Assembly: GCF_016881005.1 (NCBI RefSeq)
Contig: NZ_JACOPV010000001.1
Coordinates: 62,001-126,000, forward strand
Origin: Pseudomonas arcuscaelestis
Lineage (GTDB): Bacteria > Pseudomonadota > Gammaproteobacteria > Pseudomonadales > Pseudomonadaceae
DNA: 64,000 bases
Direction: 5' to 3'
This document shows positions 56,041 to 64,000 of this stretch, one piece after another (within the stretch, counting starts at the first letter, position 1; the number at the start of each line of letters is the position of its first letter). The notes under the pieces were generated by a model that was given only the letters and a program-made list of their open reading frames with translations, was not told the origin of the DNA and did no database searches. The translations under genes and the position numbers were made by a program.

Positions 56041-56087
56041 ATCGCGGGACAGCCTGCTCCCTGGATGGGAGCGAGGCTGTTCCGCGC
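56041..56087. repeat. REP-type palindromic element between spuH and the efflux operon
   Basis: The core atcgcgggacagcctgctcc and the inverted gggagcgaggctgttccgcg form a REP pair in the 181-base gap between the spuH stop and the efflux operon start. The two arms carry shared changes (gggacag/ctgttcc) that keep the stem paired. Confidence 0.5.
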
Positions 56088-56095
56088 TTTTCAGA

Positions 56096-56986
56096 TCAAG
56101 CTGAAACAGGCGAAGGTGAGCGACCTACGTCTGGTTGTTTCCACGACTCTGCAGCACTTTCCTCGATAGCCTGCTGGATCGCCCGGCGGCGACGTTCTTC
56201 GGCGCGACGGCTGAAGTACCAGACCATGAAGGTCACAATCGACACCGAGAGCAGGATCAGACTGGCAACGGCGTTGATTTCCGGCTTCACGCCCAGACGC
56301 ACGGCAGAGAAGACTTCCATCGGCAACGTGGTCGAGCCAGGGCCCGACACAAAGCTGGCCAGTACCAGGTCATCCAGCGACAGGGCGAAGGACATCATGC
56401 CGCCGGCAGCCAGTGAAGGCGCGATCATCGGGATGGTGATCAGGAAGAACACCTTCCAAGGACGTGCACCCAGGTCCATCGCCGCTTCTTCGATCGACAA
56501 GTCGAGCTCACGCAGACGCGCCGACACCACCACGGCCACATAGGCCGCACAGAAGGTCGTGTGGGCGATCCAGATGGTGACGATGCCACGCTCCTGCGGC
56601 CAGCCGATCAACTGCGCCATGGCCACGAACAGCAGCAACAGCGACAGACCGGTGATTACCTCAGGCATTACCAGCGGCGCGGTGACCAGGCCACCGAACA
56701 GAGTACGCCCCTTGAAGCGAGTAACCCTGGTGAGCACGAACGCTGCCAGGGTGCCCAGCGCCACTGCGGCAATCGCGGTGTAGAAGGCGATTTCCAGCGA
56801 GCGCATCACCGAGCCCATCAGTTGGCTGTTGTCGAGCAGGCCGACATACCACTTGATCGACCAGCCGCCCCAGACTGTTACGAGCTTCGAGGCGTTGAAC
56901 GAGTAGATCACCAGGATCAGCATGGGCAGGTAGATGAACAGCAAGCCCACAACCAACATCAGCTTGGAGAAACTGAAACGCTTCAT
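56096..56986 (-). CDS. spuH: Polyamine ABC transporter permease SpuH (PotI-like)
   Basis: This 296-residue inner-membrane permease has six hydrophobic segments beginning LMLVVGLLFIYLPMLILVIYSF. The EAA loop that contacts the ATPase is EEAAMDLGARPWKVFFLITIP. The C-terminal 35 residues are polar (RRAEERRRRAIQQAIEE) and longer than in E. coli PotI. It overlaps spuG by four bases and is last in the operon order spuB-C-D-E-F-G-H. Confidence 0.93.
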   Translation of the reverse strand: MKRFSFSKLMLVVGLLFIYLPMLILVIYSFNASKLVTVWGGWSIKWYVGLLDNSQLMGSVMRSLEIAFYTAIAAVALGTLAAFVLTRVTRFKGRTLFGGLVTAPLVMPEVITGLSLLLLFVAMAQLIGWPQERGIVTIWIAHTTFCAAYVAVVVSARLRELDLSIEEAAMDLGARPWKVFFLITIPMIAPSLAAGGMMSFALSLDDLVLASFVSGPGSTTLPMEVFSAVRLGVKPEINAVASLILLSVSIVTFMVWYFSRRAEERRRRAIQQAIEESAAESWKQPDVGRSPSPVSA

Positions 56987-57903
56987 GCCCTGCCCTCCAT
57001 CTCTTTGGCCTGACTACGGTTGAAGAGCAGAATCGGCACAATCAGGATCGCCAGCATCACCACTGCCAGGGCAGACGCCACCGGCCAGTCACGGTTGTTG
57101 AAGAACTCTTGCCAGAGCACTTTACCAATCATCAGGGTTTCCGGACCGCCAAGCAGTTCAGGGATAACGAACTCACCCACCACCGGAATGAACACCAGCA
57201 TGCAGCCAGCGATGATGCCGTTCTTGGACAGCGGAACGGTGATTTTCCAGAAGCTGTTGAAGGTGCTCGAACCCAGGTCAGAAGCAGCTTCAAGCAGACT
57301 CTGGTCGTGTTTGACCAGGTTGGCATACAGCGGCAGGATCATGAACGGCAGGTACGAATAGACCACGCCGATATACACCGCAAGGTTGGTGTTGAGGATC
57401 TGCAGCGGTTGGTCGATCAAGCCCAGCCACATCAGGAAGCTGTTGAGAAGGCCGTTGTTGCTGAGAATGCCCATCCAGGCATAGACGCGGATCAGGATCG
57501 CGGTCCAGGTTGGCATCATGATCAGCAGCAAAAGGACGGTTTGGCTTTCCTTGCGCGCATTGGCAATGGCATAGGCCATGGGATAGCCGATCAGCACGCA
57601 CAGCAGTGTGCTGAAGAAGGCCATCTTCAACGAGCCCAGGTAGGCCGCGATGTACAACTCATCCTCGGACAACAGGCCGTAGTTGGCCATGTTAAGTATC
57701 AGTTGCAGCTTGCCTTCAACGTAGCTGTAGATCTCGGTGTAAGGCGGAATCGCCACGTCGGCTTCGGCAAAACTGATCTTCAGCACGATGAAGAACGGCA
57801 GCATGAAGAACAGGAACAGCCAGATGAAGGGAACGCCGATAACCAGATGGCGGCCTTCAGGCTTTATTCGATTGAGCGCTCGCTTGAGCTTGCGCATGTT
57901 CAT
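56983..57903 (-). CDS. spuG: Polyamine ABC transporter permease SpuG (PotH-like)
   Basis: This 306-residue permease has six membrane segments, the first being VIGVPFIWLFLFFMLPFFIVL. The EAA loop is LLEAASDLGSSTFNSFWKITVP. PTWTAILIRVYAWMGIL is typical of PotB/PotH. I chose the ATG at 57903 because it overlaps the spuF stop by four bases (ATGA), like the other junctions; a start further upstream at 57936 would overlap by 37. It forms the channel with SpuH. Confidence 0.93.
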   Translation of the reverse strand: MNMRKLKRALNRIKPEGRHLVIGVPFIWLFLFFMLPFFIVLKISFAEADVAIPPYTEIYSYVEGKLQLILNMANYGLLSEDELYIAAYLGSLKMAFFSTLLCVLIGYPMAYAIANARKESQTVLLLLIMMPTWTAILIRVYAWMGILSNNGLLNSFLMWLGLIDQPLQILNTNLAVYIGVVYSYLPFMILPLYANLVKHDQSLLEAASDLGSSTFNSFWKITVPLSKNGIIAGCMLVFIPVVGEFVIPELLGGPETLMIGKVLWQEFFNNRDWPVASALAVVMLAILIVPILLFNRSQAKEMEGRA

Positions 57904-59042
57904 GACCGCAGTACCACACCGCTGTCGTCTTCCCACCAGACATAAACCTGGTCGTCCCAGGTTGGTCGGGTGCCCTGACGCTCGGCGTTGGCAACGAACG
58001 ACTGAACGATCTTGCCACCAGGCAGCTCGACGTAGAACACCGAGTGGCCACCAAGGTAGGCGATGTCGTGAACCTTACCGCGCGACCAGTTGTACTCGCA
58101 GGTCGGCTGCGCGGTGGTTACCAGCAGTTTCTCCGGACGCAGCGCGTAGGTGATGCGCTTGTCTTCGACCGAAGTGGTAACACCATGGCCAACATAGATT
58201 TTGCGTTCGAGTTCCGGGCTGGCAATAACCGCATGGCCCTCAGCATCCTCGACCACTTCACCGTCGAACAGGTTGACGTTACCGATGAATTCGCAGACCA
58301 GGCGGCTGGTTGGTGTCTCATAGATATCGATCGGGCTGCCAATCTGGGCAATCCAGCCCAGGTGCATGATGGCGATGCGCTGGGCCATGGTCATGGCCTC
58401 TTCCTGGTCGTGGGTCACCATCACGCAGGTCACGCCCACGCGCTCGATGATCTCTACCAATTCCAATTGCATCTGCGAACGCAACTTCTTGTCCAGCGCC
58501 CCCATCGGCTCGTCGAGCAGCAACAGTTTCGGACGTTTGGCCAGCGAACGGGCCAGGGCAACACGTTGGCGCTGGCCACCGGAAAGCTGGTGTGGCTTAC
58601 GCTTGGCGTACTGGGTCATATGTACCAGTTTGAGCATCTCGCCAACACGGGCGTCGATCTCGGATTTGGGCATGCGGTCCTGCTGCAAGCCGAAGGCAAT
58701 GTTCTGCGCGACGGTCATGTGCGGGAACAGCGCATAGGACTGGAACATCATGTTGATTGGCCGCTCGTAGGGCGGCATATCGGTAATGTCTACGCCATCG
58801 AGGAAGATGCGCCCCTCGGTTGGCCGCTCGAAGCCGGCGAGCATACGCAGCAAGGTAGATTTACCCGAACCGGAGCCGCCAAGCAGAGCGAAGATCTCAC
58901 CCTTCTTGATTTCGAGGGACACATCGTCCACCGCGACCGTTTCGTCGAACTTTTTCGTGACCCGGTCGATTTTGACCAGCACCTGTTTAGGTTGCTGGTC
59001 GCCCTCGAGGGCTTTCTTATAGGCACCGGAGGCAACAGCCAT
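57900..59042 (-). CDS. spuF: Polyamine ABC transporter ATPase SpuF (PotA/PotG-like)
   Basis: This 380-residue ATPase powers polyamine uptake. Walker A is LLGGSGSGKSTLLRM, the Q-loop MMFQSYALFPHM, the signature LSGGQRQRVALARSL, Walker B LLLLDEPMGALD, and the switch VTHDQEEAM. A C-terminal TOBE domain from about residue 290 (YALRPEKLLV) is regulatory. The ATG at 59042 has GGGAG upstream; an in-frame start at 59060 adds six residues. It lies 59 bases after spuE. Confidence 0.94.
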   Translation of the reverse strand: MAVASGAYKKALEGDQQPKQVLVKIDRVTKKFDETVAVDDVSLEIKKGEIFALLGGSGSGKSTLLRMLAGFERPTEGRIFLDGVDITDMPPYERPINMMFQSYALFPHMTVAQNIAFGLQQDRMPKSEIDARVGEMLKLVHMTQYAKRKPHQLSGGQRQRVALARSLAKRPKLLLLDEPMGALDKKLRSQMQLELVEIIERVGVTCVMVTHDQEEAMTMAQRIAIMHLGWIAQIGSPIDIYETPTSRLVCEFIGNVNLFDGEVVEDAEGHAVIASPELERKIYVGHGVTTSVEDKRITYALRPEKLLVTTAQPTCEYNWSRGKVHDIAYLGGHSVFYVELPGGKIVQSFVANAERQGTRPTWDDQVYVWWEDDSGVVLRS

Positions 59043-59101
59043 TTGTGAAACTCCCAACAAGATTTTTTGCGTCCGCCCCTGCCGTGACGGACCCTGGATA
59101 C

Positions 59102-60247
<1,146 letters not shown>

Positions 60248-60315
60248 TCAACGCAAACCGGCGCGCAACTTACCTTCGATGCACTAATGTCGCAAAAAAA
60301 ATTTGCCGCTAAATG

Positions 60316-60349
60316 ATCCCTGGACGTGATTTACACCGCGCCCAGGGAT
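60316..60349 (-). promoter_or_regulatory. Inverted repeat with downstream T-run between spuD and spuE
   Basis: ATCCCTGG and CCAGGGAT (8-base arms, 18-base loop) follow the spuD stop on the minus strand. A run of eight T lies about 13 bases further on. It may attenuate or stabilise the spuD transcript; the distance to the T-run is too long for a classical terminator. Confidence 0.4.
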
Positions 60350-60358
60350 ACAGCCGGC

Positions 60359-61456
60359 TTATTTACCCGACTTGATCTTGGTCCAGCTGCGAGTGATCTC
60401 GCGTTGAGCTTTCGCTCCTGGGTCAGCAATTGCGTACAGCTGCTTCTTCACATCTGCCGGTGGATAGATGCTCGGATCGCCCGAGATGTCCTTGTCTACC
60501 AGCGGGGTTGCCGCCTTGTTGCCGTTAGGGAAGCGTACCGCGTTGGTGATACCCGCCATGACTTCCGGCTGCATCAGGAAGTCCATGAACTTGTAAGCGG
60601 CGTCGACATTGGCGGCATCTTTAGGGATAGCAACCATGTCGTAGAAGGTACCGGCGCCTTCTTTCGGAATGATGTAGTCCAGCTTGACCTTGTCACCGGC
60701 TTCGTGAGCACGCGCCTTGGACTGCTCCAGGTCACCCGAGTAACCCACAGCGATGCAGATGTTGCCGTTGGCCAGGTCCGAGATGTACTTGGAGGAGTGG
60801 AAGTAACCGATCGACGGACGGATCTTCAGGAACAGTTCTTCAGCGGCCTTCAGGTCAGCTTTGTCTGTGCTGTTGGTCGGCTTGCCAAGGTAATGCAGAG
60901 CCGCCGGGATCATTTCGGTCGGCGCATCGAGGAAGCTTACGCCACAGCTCTTGAGCTTTTCGATGTTCTCGGGCTTGAACACCACGTCCCAGGAATCGAT
61001 CTTGTCGACACCCAGCGCAGCCTTGACCTTCTCTGGGTTGTAACCAATACCGATAGAGCCCCACATGTACGGGAATGCGTACTTGTTACCCGGGTCGCTG
61101 GCATCACCAACGGCCTTGAGCAGATCTTCGTCAAGGTTCTTCCAGTTTGGCAGCTTGGAACGATCGAGTTCCTGATAGACACCCGCCTTGATCTGCTTGG
61201 CCAGAAAGTTGTTCGACGGTACGACGATGTCATAACCGGACTTGCCTGCCAGCAACTTGGCCTCGAGGGTTTCGTTACTGTCGAAGACGTCATAGACGAC
61301 CTTGATGCCGGTCTGCTTCTCGAAGTTGGCAACGGTGTCTGGTGCGATGTAATCGGACCAGTTATAGACGTGCAGCACTTTGTCATCCGCCTGAACAGCA
61401 CTGGCCATGGCGCCCATCAGGGACATAGCCAACAACGTCTTGCCCAATTTCTTCAT
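60359..61456 (-). CDS. spuD: Polyamine-binding periplasmic protein SpuD (putrescine type)
   Basis: This 365-residue solute-binding protein has a signal peptide at about 1-23 (MASAVQADD). [16 protein letters not shown] and [17 protein letters not shown] are ligand-site blocks, and [16 protein letters not shown] and [18 protein letters not shown] follow the SpuD pattern, known to prefer putrescine. It is clearly paralogous to the spuE product and closes with the same [19 protein letters not shown] precedes the ATG with no strong ribosome-binding site. Two hairpins lie upstream, after spuC. Confidence 0.93.
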   Translation of the reverse strand: MKKLGKTLLAMSLMGAMASAVQADDKVLHVYNWSDYIAPDTVANFEKQTGIKVVYDVFDSNETLEAKLLAGKSGYDIVVPSNNFLAKQIKAGVYQELDRSKLPNWKNLDEDLLKAVGDASDPGNKYAFPYMWGSIGIGYNPEKVKAALGVDKIDSWDVVFKPENIEKLKSCGVSFLDAPTEMIPAALHYLGKPTNSTDKADLKAAEELFLKIRPSIGYFHSSKYISDLANGNICIAVGYSGDLEQSKARAHEAGDKVKLDYIIPKEGAGTFYDMVAIPKDAANVDAAYKFMDFLMQPEVMAGITNAVRFPNGNKAATPLVDKDISGDPSIYPPADVKKQLYAIADPGAKAQREITRSWTKIKSGK

Positions 61457-61525
61457 GCGTAATGCTCCAGAATTTTTTATTAAGCCATCTGTTCAGTGGC
61501 CTGCTCTTTACGGCACAAGCACTGG

Positions 61526-61582
61526 GCGACTGAAACAGTCGCTAGTCTGGCAAGTTCCAAGGCGCTCTTTCAAGGAAAGAGC
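61526..61582 (-). promoter_or_regulatory. Two tandem hairpins in the spuC-spuD gap
   Basis: GCTCTTTC/GAAAGAGC with a 3-base loop (61564-61582) and GCGACTG/CAGTCGC with a 3-base loop (61526-61542) lie between spuC and spuD on the minus strand. There are no T-runs. They could protect or process the downstream mRNA, which encodes the abundant binding protein. Confidence 0.45.
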
Positions 61583-61625
61583 ACCTCGAAACCCCATGAT
61601 GCCATTACGCTAGCCTAGCACTTGG

Positions 61626-62984
61626 CTATTTCAGCGCCTCAAGCGTCAAGTCCAGGCATTTGCGTGCCTTTTCCACAAGCTCGTCGATCTCTTCCCGGCT
61701 GATGACCAGCGGTGGCGCGATGATCATGGTGTCGCCCACTGCGCGCATGATCAGACCGTTGTCGAAGCAGTGCTGACGGCAGATCATGCCCGCGCCCTGG
61801 CCGTCGTAACGGGTCCGCGATGCCTTGTCCTTGACCAGCTCGATAGCACCGAGCATGCCCAGGCCACGCACTTCACCTACCAACGGGTGATCGTTCAGCT
61901 CACGCAAACGCTTTTGCAAATACGGTGCCGTTTCTTCCTTGACCCGCTCGATAATTTTCTCGTCGCGCAGGATCCGCAGGTTTTCCAGGCCAACGGCAGC
62001 AGCGACCGGGTGACCGGAATAGGTGAAGCCGTGGTTGAAGTCACCGCCTTCGCTGACGACCTTGGCTACTTCGTCACGTACGATCACACCACCCATTGGG
62101 ATGTAACCGGAAGTCAGACCCTTGGCGATGGTCATCAGATCTGGTTTGAGGTCGTAGTAGTCGGAACCGAACCACTCACCGGTACGCCCAAAACCGCAGA
62201 TCACTTCGTCGGCGATGAACAGAATTTCGTACTTGGCCAGAATCTCCTTGATCTTCGGCCAGTAGCTTTCTGGTGGAATGATCACACCGCCTGCGCCCTG
62301 GATCGGCTCAGCGATGAAGGCAGCGACGTTTTCTTCGCCCACTTCGAGAATTTTCTTTTCCAGCTGTTCGGCGGCCCAGATACCAAACTCTTCCGGGCTC
62401 TTGTCGCCACCCTCACCGAACCAGTACGGCTGCGGGATGTGCACGATGTCCGGCAGGGTGCCGCTTTGTTCGTGCATGCCGCTCATACCACCCAGCGCGG
62501 CGCCCGCCACGGTGGAACCGTGATAACCATTAATGCGGCCGATAATCACCTTCTTCTGCGGCTTGCCCTTGACCGCCCAGTAGTGACGGACCATACGCAG
62601 GTTAGTGTCGTTACCTTCGGAGCCCGAACCGGTGAAGAACACATGAGTCATACCTTCCGGCGCCACGGCAGAAATCGCCTTGGCCAATTCCAGCGCAGGT
62701 GGGTGTGCGGTCTGGAAGAACAGGTTGTAGTACGGCAGCTCACGCATTTGCTTGGCTGCAGCGTCTGCCAGCTCTTCACGACCGTAACCGACCGCCACAC
62801 ACCACAGACCAGCCATGCCATCGAGGATTTTGTTGCCCTCGCTGTCCCACAAATGCACACCTTCAGCTTTGGTGATAATTCGCGGGCCCTTTTCTTTCAG
62901 TTGCTTGTAGTCACTGAAAGGCGCCAGGTGATGATCACGGCTCAGGTCTTGCCACTCGCGGGTTTGCGGGTTGTTGACGCTCAT
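61626..62984 (-). CDS. spuC: Putrescine-pyruvate aminotransferase (SpuC-like)
   Basis: This 452-residue class III aminotransferase has DSEGNKILDGMAGLWCVAVGYG at the start, FTGSGSEGNDTNLRMVR for phosphate binding, and NGYHGSTVAGAALGGM. IADEVICGFGRTGEWFGS holds the PLP Asp, and TIAKGLTSGYIPMGGV the Schiff-base Lys. The clade is aspartate-aminotransferase-superfamily class III with pyruvate as amino acceptor. It lies between spuB and the transporter genes, as in the P. aeruginosa spu operon, so it should convert putrescine to 4-aminobutyraldehyde. It follows spuB by 48 bases. Confidence 0.93.
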   Translation of the reverse strand: MSVNNPQTREWQDLSRDHHLAPFSDYKQLKEKGPRIITKAEGVHLWDSEGNKILDGMAGLWCVAVGYGREELADAAAKQMRELPYYNLFFQTAHPPALELAKAISAVAPEGMTHVFFTGSGSEGNDTNLRMVRHYWAVKGKPQKKVIIGRINGYHGSTVAGAALGGMSGMHEQSGTLPDIVHIPQPYWFGEGGDKSPEEFGIWAAEQLEKKILEVGEENVAAFIAEPIQGAGGVIIPPESYWPKIKEILAKYEILFIADEVICGFGRTGEWFGSDYYDLKPDLMTIAKGLTSGYIPMGGVIVRDEVAKVVSEGGDFNHGFTYSGHPVAAAVGLENLRILRDEKIIERVKEETAPYLQKRLRELNDHPLVGEVRGLGMLGAIELVKDKASRTRYDGQGAGMICRQHCFDNGLIMRAVGDTMIIAPPLVISREEIDELVEKARKCLDLTLEALK

Positions 62985-63032
62985 GTGCTTCTCCGTTTTC
63001 TGACGGCCGCGCTCCTGCGGCTCCGGGGTTGA

Positions 63033-64000
63033 TCAGACTGCAAACAGCAGGAACTCACGTTCCCAGGAGCTGATTACACGTTTGAAGTTTTCATGCTCGG
63101 CACGTTTGGTTGCGACGTAGCCGGTAATGAATTTCTTGCCCAGGTAGGGTTCCAGGGCCTTGCAGTTTTCCATGCGCTCCAACGCATCCTCGATGGTCAG
63201 CGGCAGGCGCAGATTGCGGCGCTCGTAACCACGACCCTGTACCGGGGCGCTTGGCTTGATGCCTTCGACCATGCCAATGAATCCGCACAACAGGCTGGCG
63301 GCAATCGCCAGGTACGGGTTGGCGTCGGCCCCTGGCAGACGGTTCTCTACGCGGCGGTTCTGCGGACCTGCATCCGGAACCCGGAGGCCGACGGTGCGGT
63401 TCTCTTCGCCCCATTCCACGTTTACCGGAGCCGAGGTGTCTGGCAGGAAGCGGCGGAACGAGTTCACGTTCGGTGCAAACAACGGCAGTACTACCGGAAT
63501 GAATTTCTGCAAACCGCCAACGTGATTGAGGAACAGTTCGCTCATGCGGCCATCTTCATCGGAAAAGATGTTCTTGCCGGTGTGCACATCGATGATGCTC
63601 TGGTGCAGGTGCATAGCACTGCCTGGCTCACCGGTCATCGGTTTGGCCATGAAGGTAGCGGCGACGTTGTGCTTGAGCGCCGCTTCACGCATGGTCCGCT
63701 TGAACACCAGGATCTGGTCGGCCAAAGCGAGGGCGTTACCGTGACGGAAGTTGATTTCCATCTGCGCCGTGCCGTCTTCGTGGATCAGCGTGTCCAGGTC
63801 CAGGTTCTGCAGTTCGCACCAGTCGTAAACGTCCTCGAACAACGGGTCGAATTCGTTGGCTGCTTCAATGGAAAACGACTGACGGCCGGTTTCCGGACGG
63901 CCGGAGCGGCCAATTGGCGGCTGCAGCGGGAAGTCTGGGTCTTCGCAGCGCTTGGTCAGGTAGAACTCCATTTCTGGCGCCACAATTGGCTGCCAGCCTC
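63033..64000 (-). CDS. spuB: Glutamine-synthetase-like gamma-glutamylpolyamine synthetase (SpuB-like), C-terminal part
   Basis: The minus-strand frame enters from the window edge and ends at 63033, giving about 322 residues of a glutamine synthetase fold. It has APEMEFYLTKR (metal Glu), NFRHGNALALADQ, FMAKPMTGEPGSAMHLHQS (ATP/metal His) and LRVPDAGPQNRRVENRLPGADANPYLA (substrate Arg and Glu). It lacks features of nitrogen-assimilating GlnA such as the adenylylation Tyr loop. The position before spuC identifies it as a GlnA-like enzyme that glutamylates polyamines. The N-terminus is outside the window. Confidence 0.88.
   Translation of the reverse strand, partial: GWQPIVAPEMEFYLTKRCEDPDFPLQPPIGRSGRPETGRQSFSIEAANEFDPLFEDVYDWCELQNLDLDTLIHEDGTAQMEINFRHGNALALADQILVFKRTMREAALKHNVAATFMAKPMTGEPGSAMHLHQSIIDVHTGKNIFSDEDGRMSELFLNHVGGLQKFIPVVLPLFAPNVNSFRRFLPDTSAPVNVEWGEENRTVGLRVPDAGPQNRRVENRLPGADANPYLAIAASLLCGFIGMVEGIKPSAPVQGRGYERRNLRLPLTIEDALERMENCKALEPYLGKKFITGYVATKRAEHENFKRVISSWEREFLLFAV

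Overview
The window is chromosomal DNA from a Pseudomonas, most like the P. putida group. The gene content, codon use and high GC fit this, as do scattered REP-type palindromes (core cgcggggcaagc), the spu polyamine operon, a laoABCR-like alcohol-oxidation cluster, and ponA placed divergently from pilM. The species call is an inference from remembered gene order; nothing was searched. Almost everything is core genome: no prophage, insertion sequence, CRISPR array, tRNA or rRNA gene was seen, and coding density is very high.

Layout. 1-1311 (minus): the start of a pilMN type IV pilus operon, cut by the window edge, divergent from ponA. 4083-6566 (minus): malic enzyme, a secreted nuclease and ribosomal protein L31. 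6733-11517 (plus): priA, argS and an FtsN-like SPOR protein. 11562-13782: a TM2 membrane protein, an NlpC/P60 hydrolase and a PilT-like ATPase. 13849-20485 (plus): a housekeeping run yggS-proC-yggT-metX-metW-DUF4426-rdgB-hemW-DUF3392, mostly tightly spaced. 20532-22780 (minus): trmB, thiG, thiS and a DUF423 protein; mtgA follows on plus. 23635-28875: DUF1993, a small orphan gene, then rpoH and ftsYEX (minus). 29106-35404 (plus): two copies of a two-gene M16 peptidase unit flanking rsmD. 35468-38023: a YheT-like hydrolase, sseA and the TetR regulator laoR. 38173-41790: laoC-laoB-laoA. 41903-44430: coaD, a ferredoxin and gamma-glutamyltransferase. 44437-47468: mutM, an HDOD protein and an RlmI-like methyltransferase. 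47577-50597: a membrane-domain-only MgtE divergent from ilvD. 50706-55914 (minus): an RND efflux pump with two adaptor lipoproteins (TriABC-like arrangement). 56096-64000 (minus): spuB (cut by the edge), spuC, spuD, spuE, spuF, spuG and spuH for polyamine uptake and catabolism.

How the genes work together. Cell-wall growth and division are represented by ponA, mtgA, the SPOR protein, ftsEX and NlpC. Methionine synthesis is represented by metX and metW. Long-chain alcohol oxidation runs LaoA/LaoB (alcohol to aldehyde) then LaoC (aldehyde to acid) under LaoR. Polyamines are bound by SpuD and SpuE, imported by SpuFGH, then enter catabolism through SpuB and SpuC.

I found no wholly new system. 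The points most worth a second look are: the MgtE half-protein, whose ribosome-binding site lies in a hairpin and whose start is overlapped by an upstream reading frame; the duplicated M16 pairs with identical 8-base junctions; the rpmE terminator embedded in the nuclease signal-peptide codons; and a degenerate PilM.
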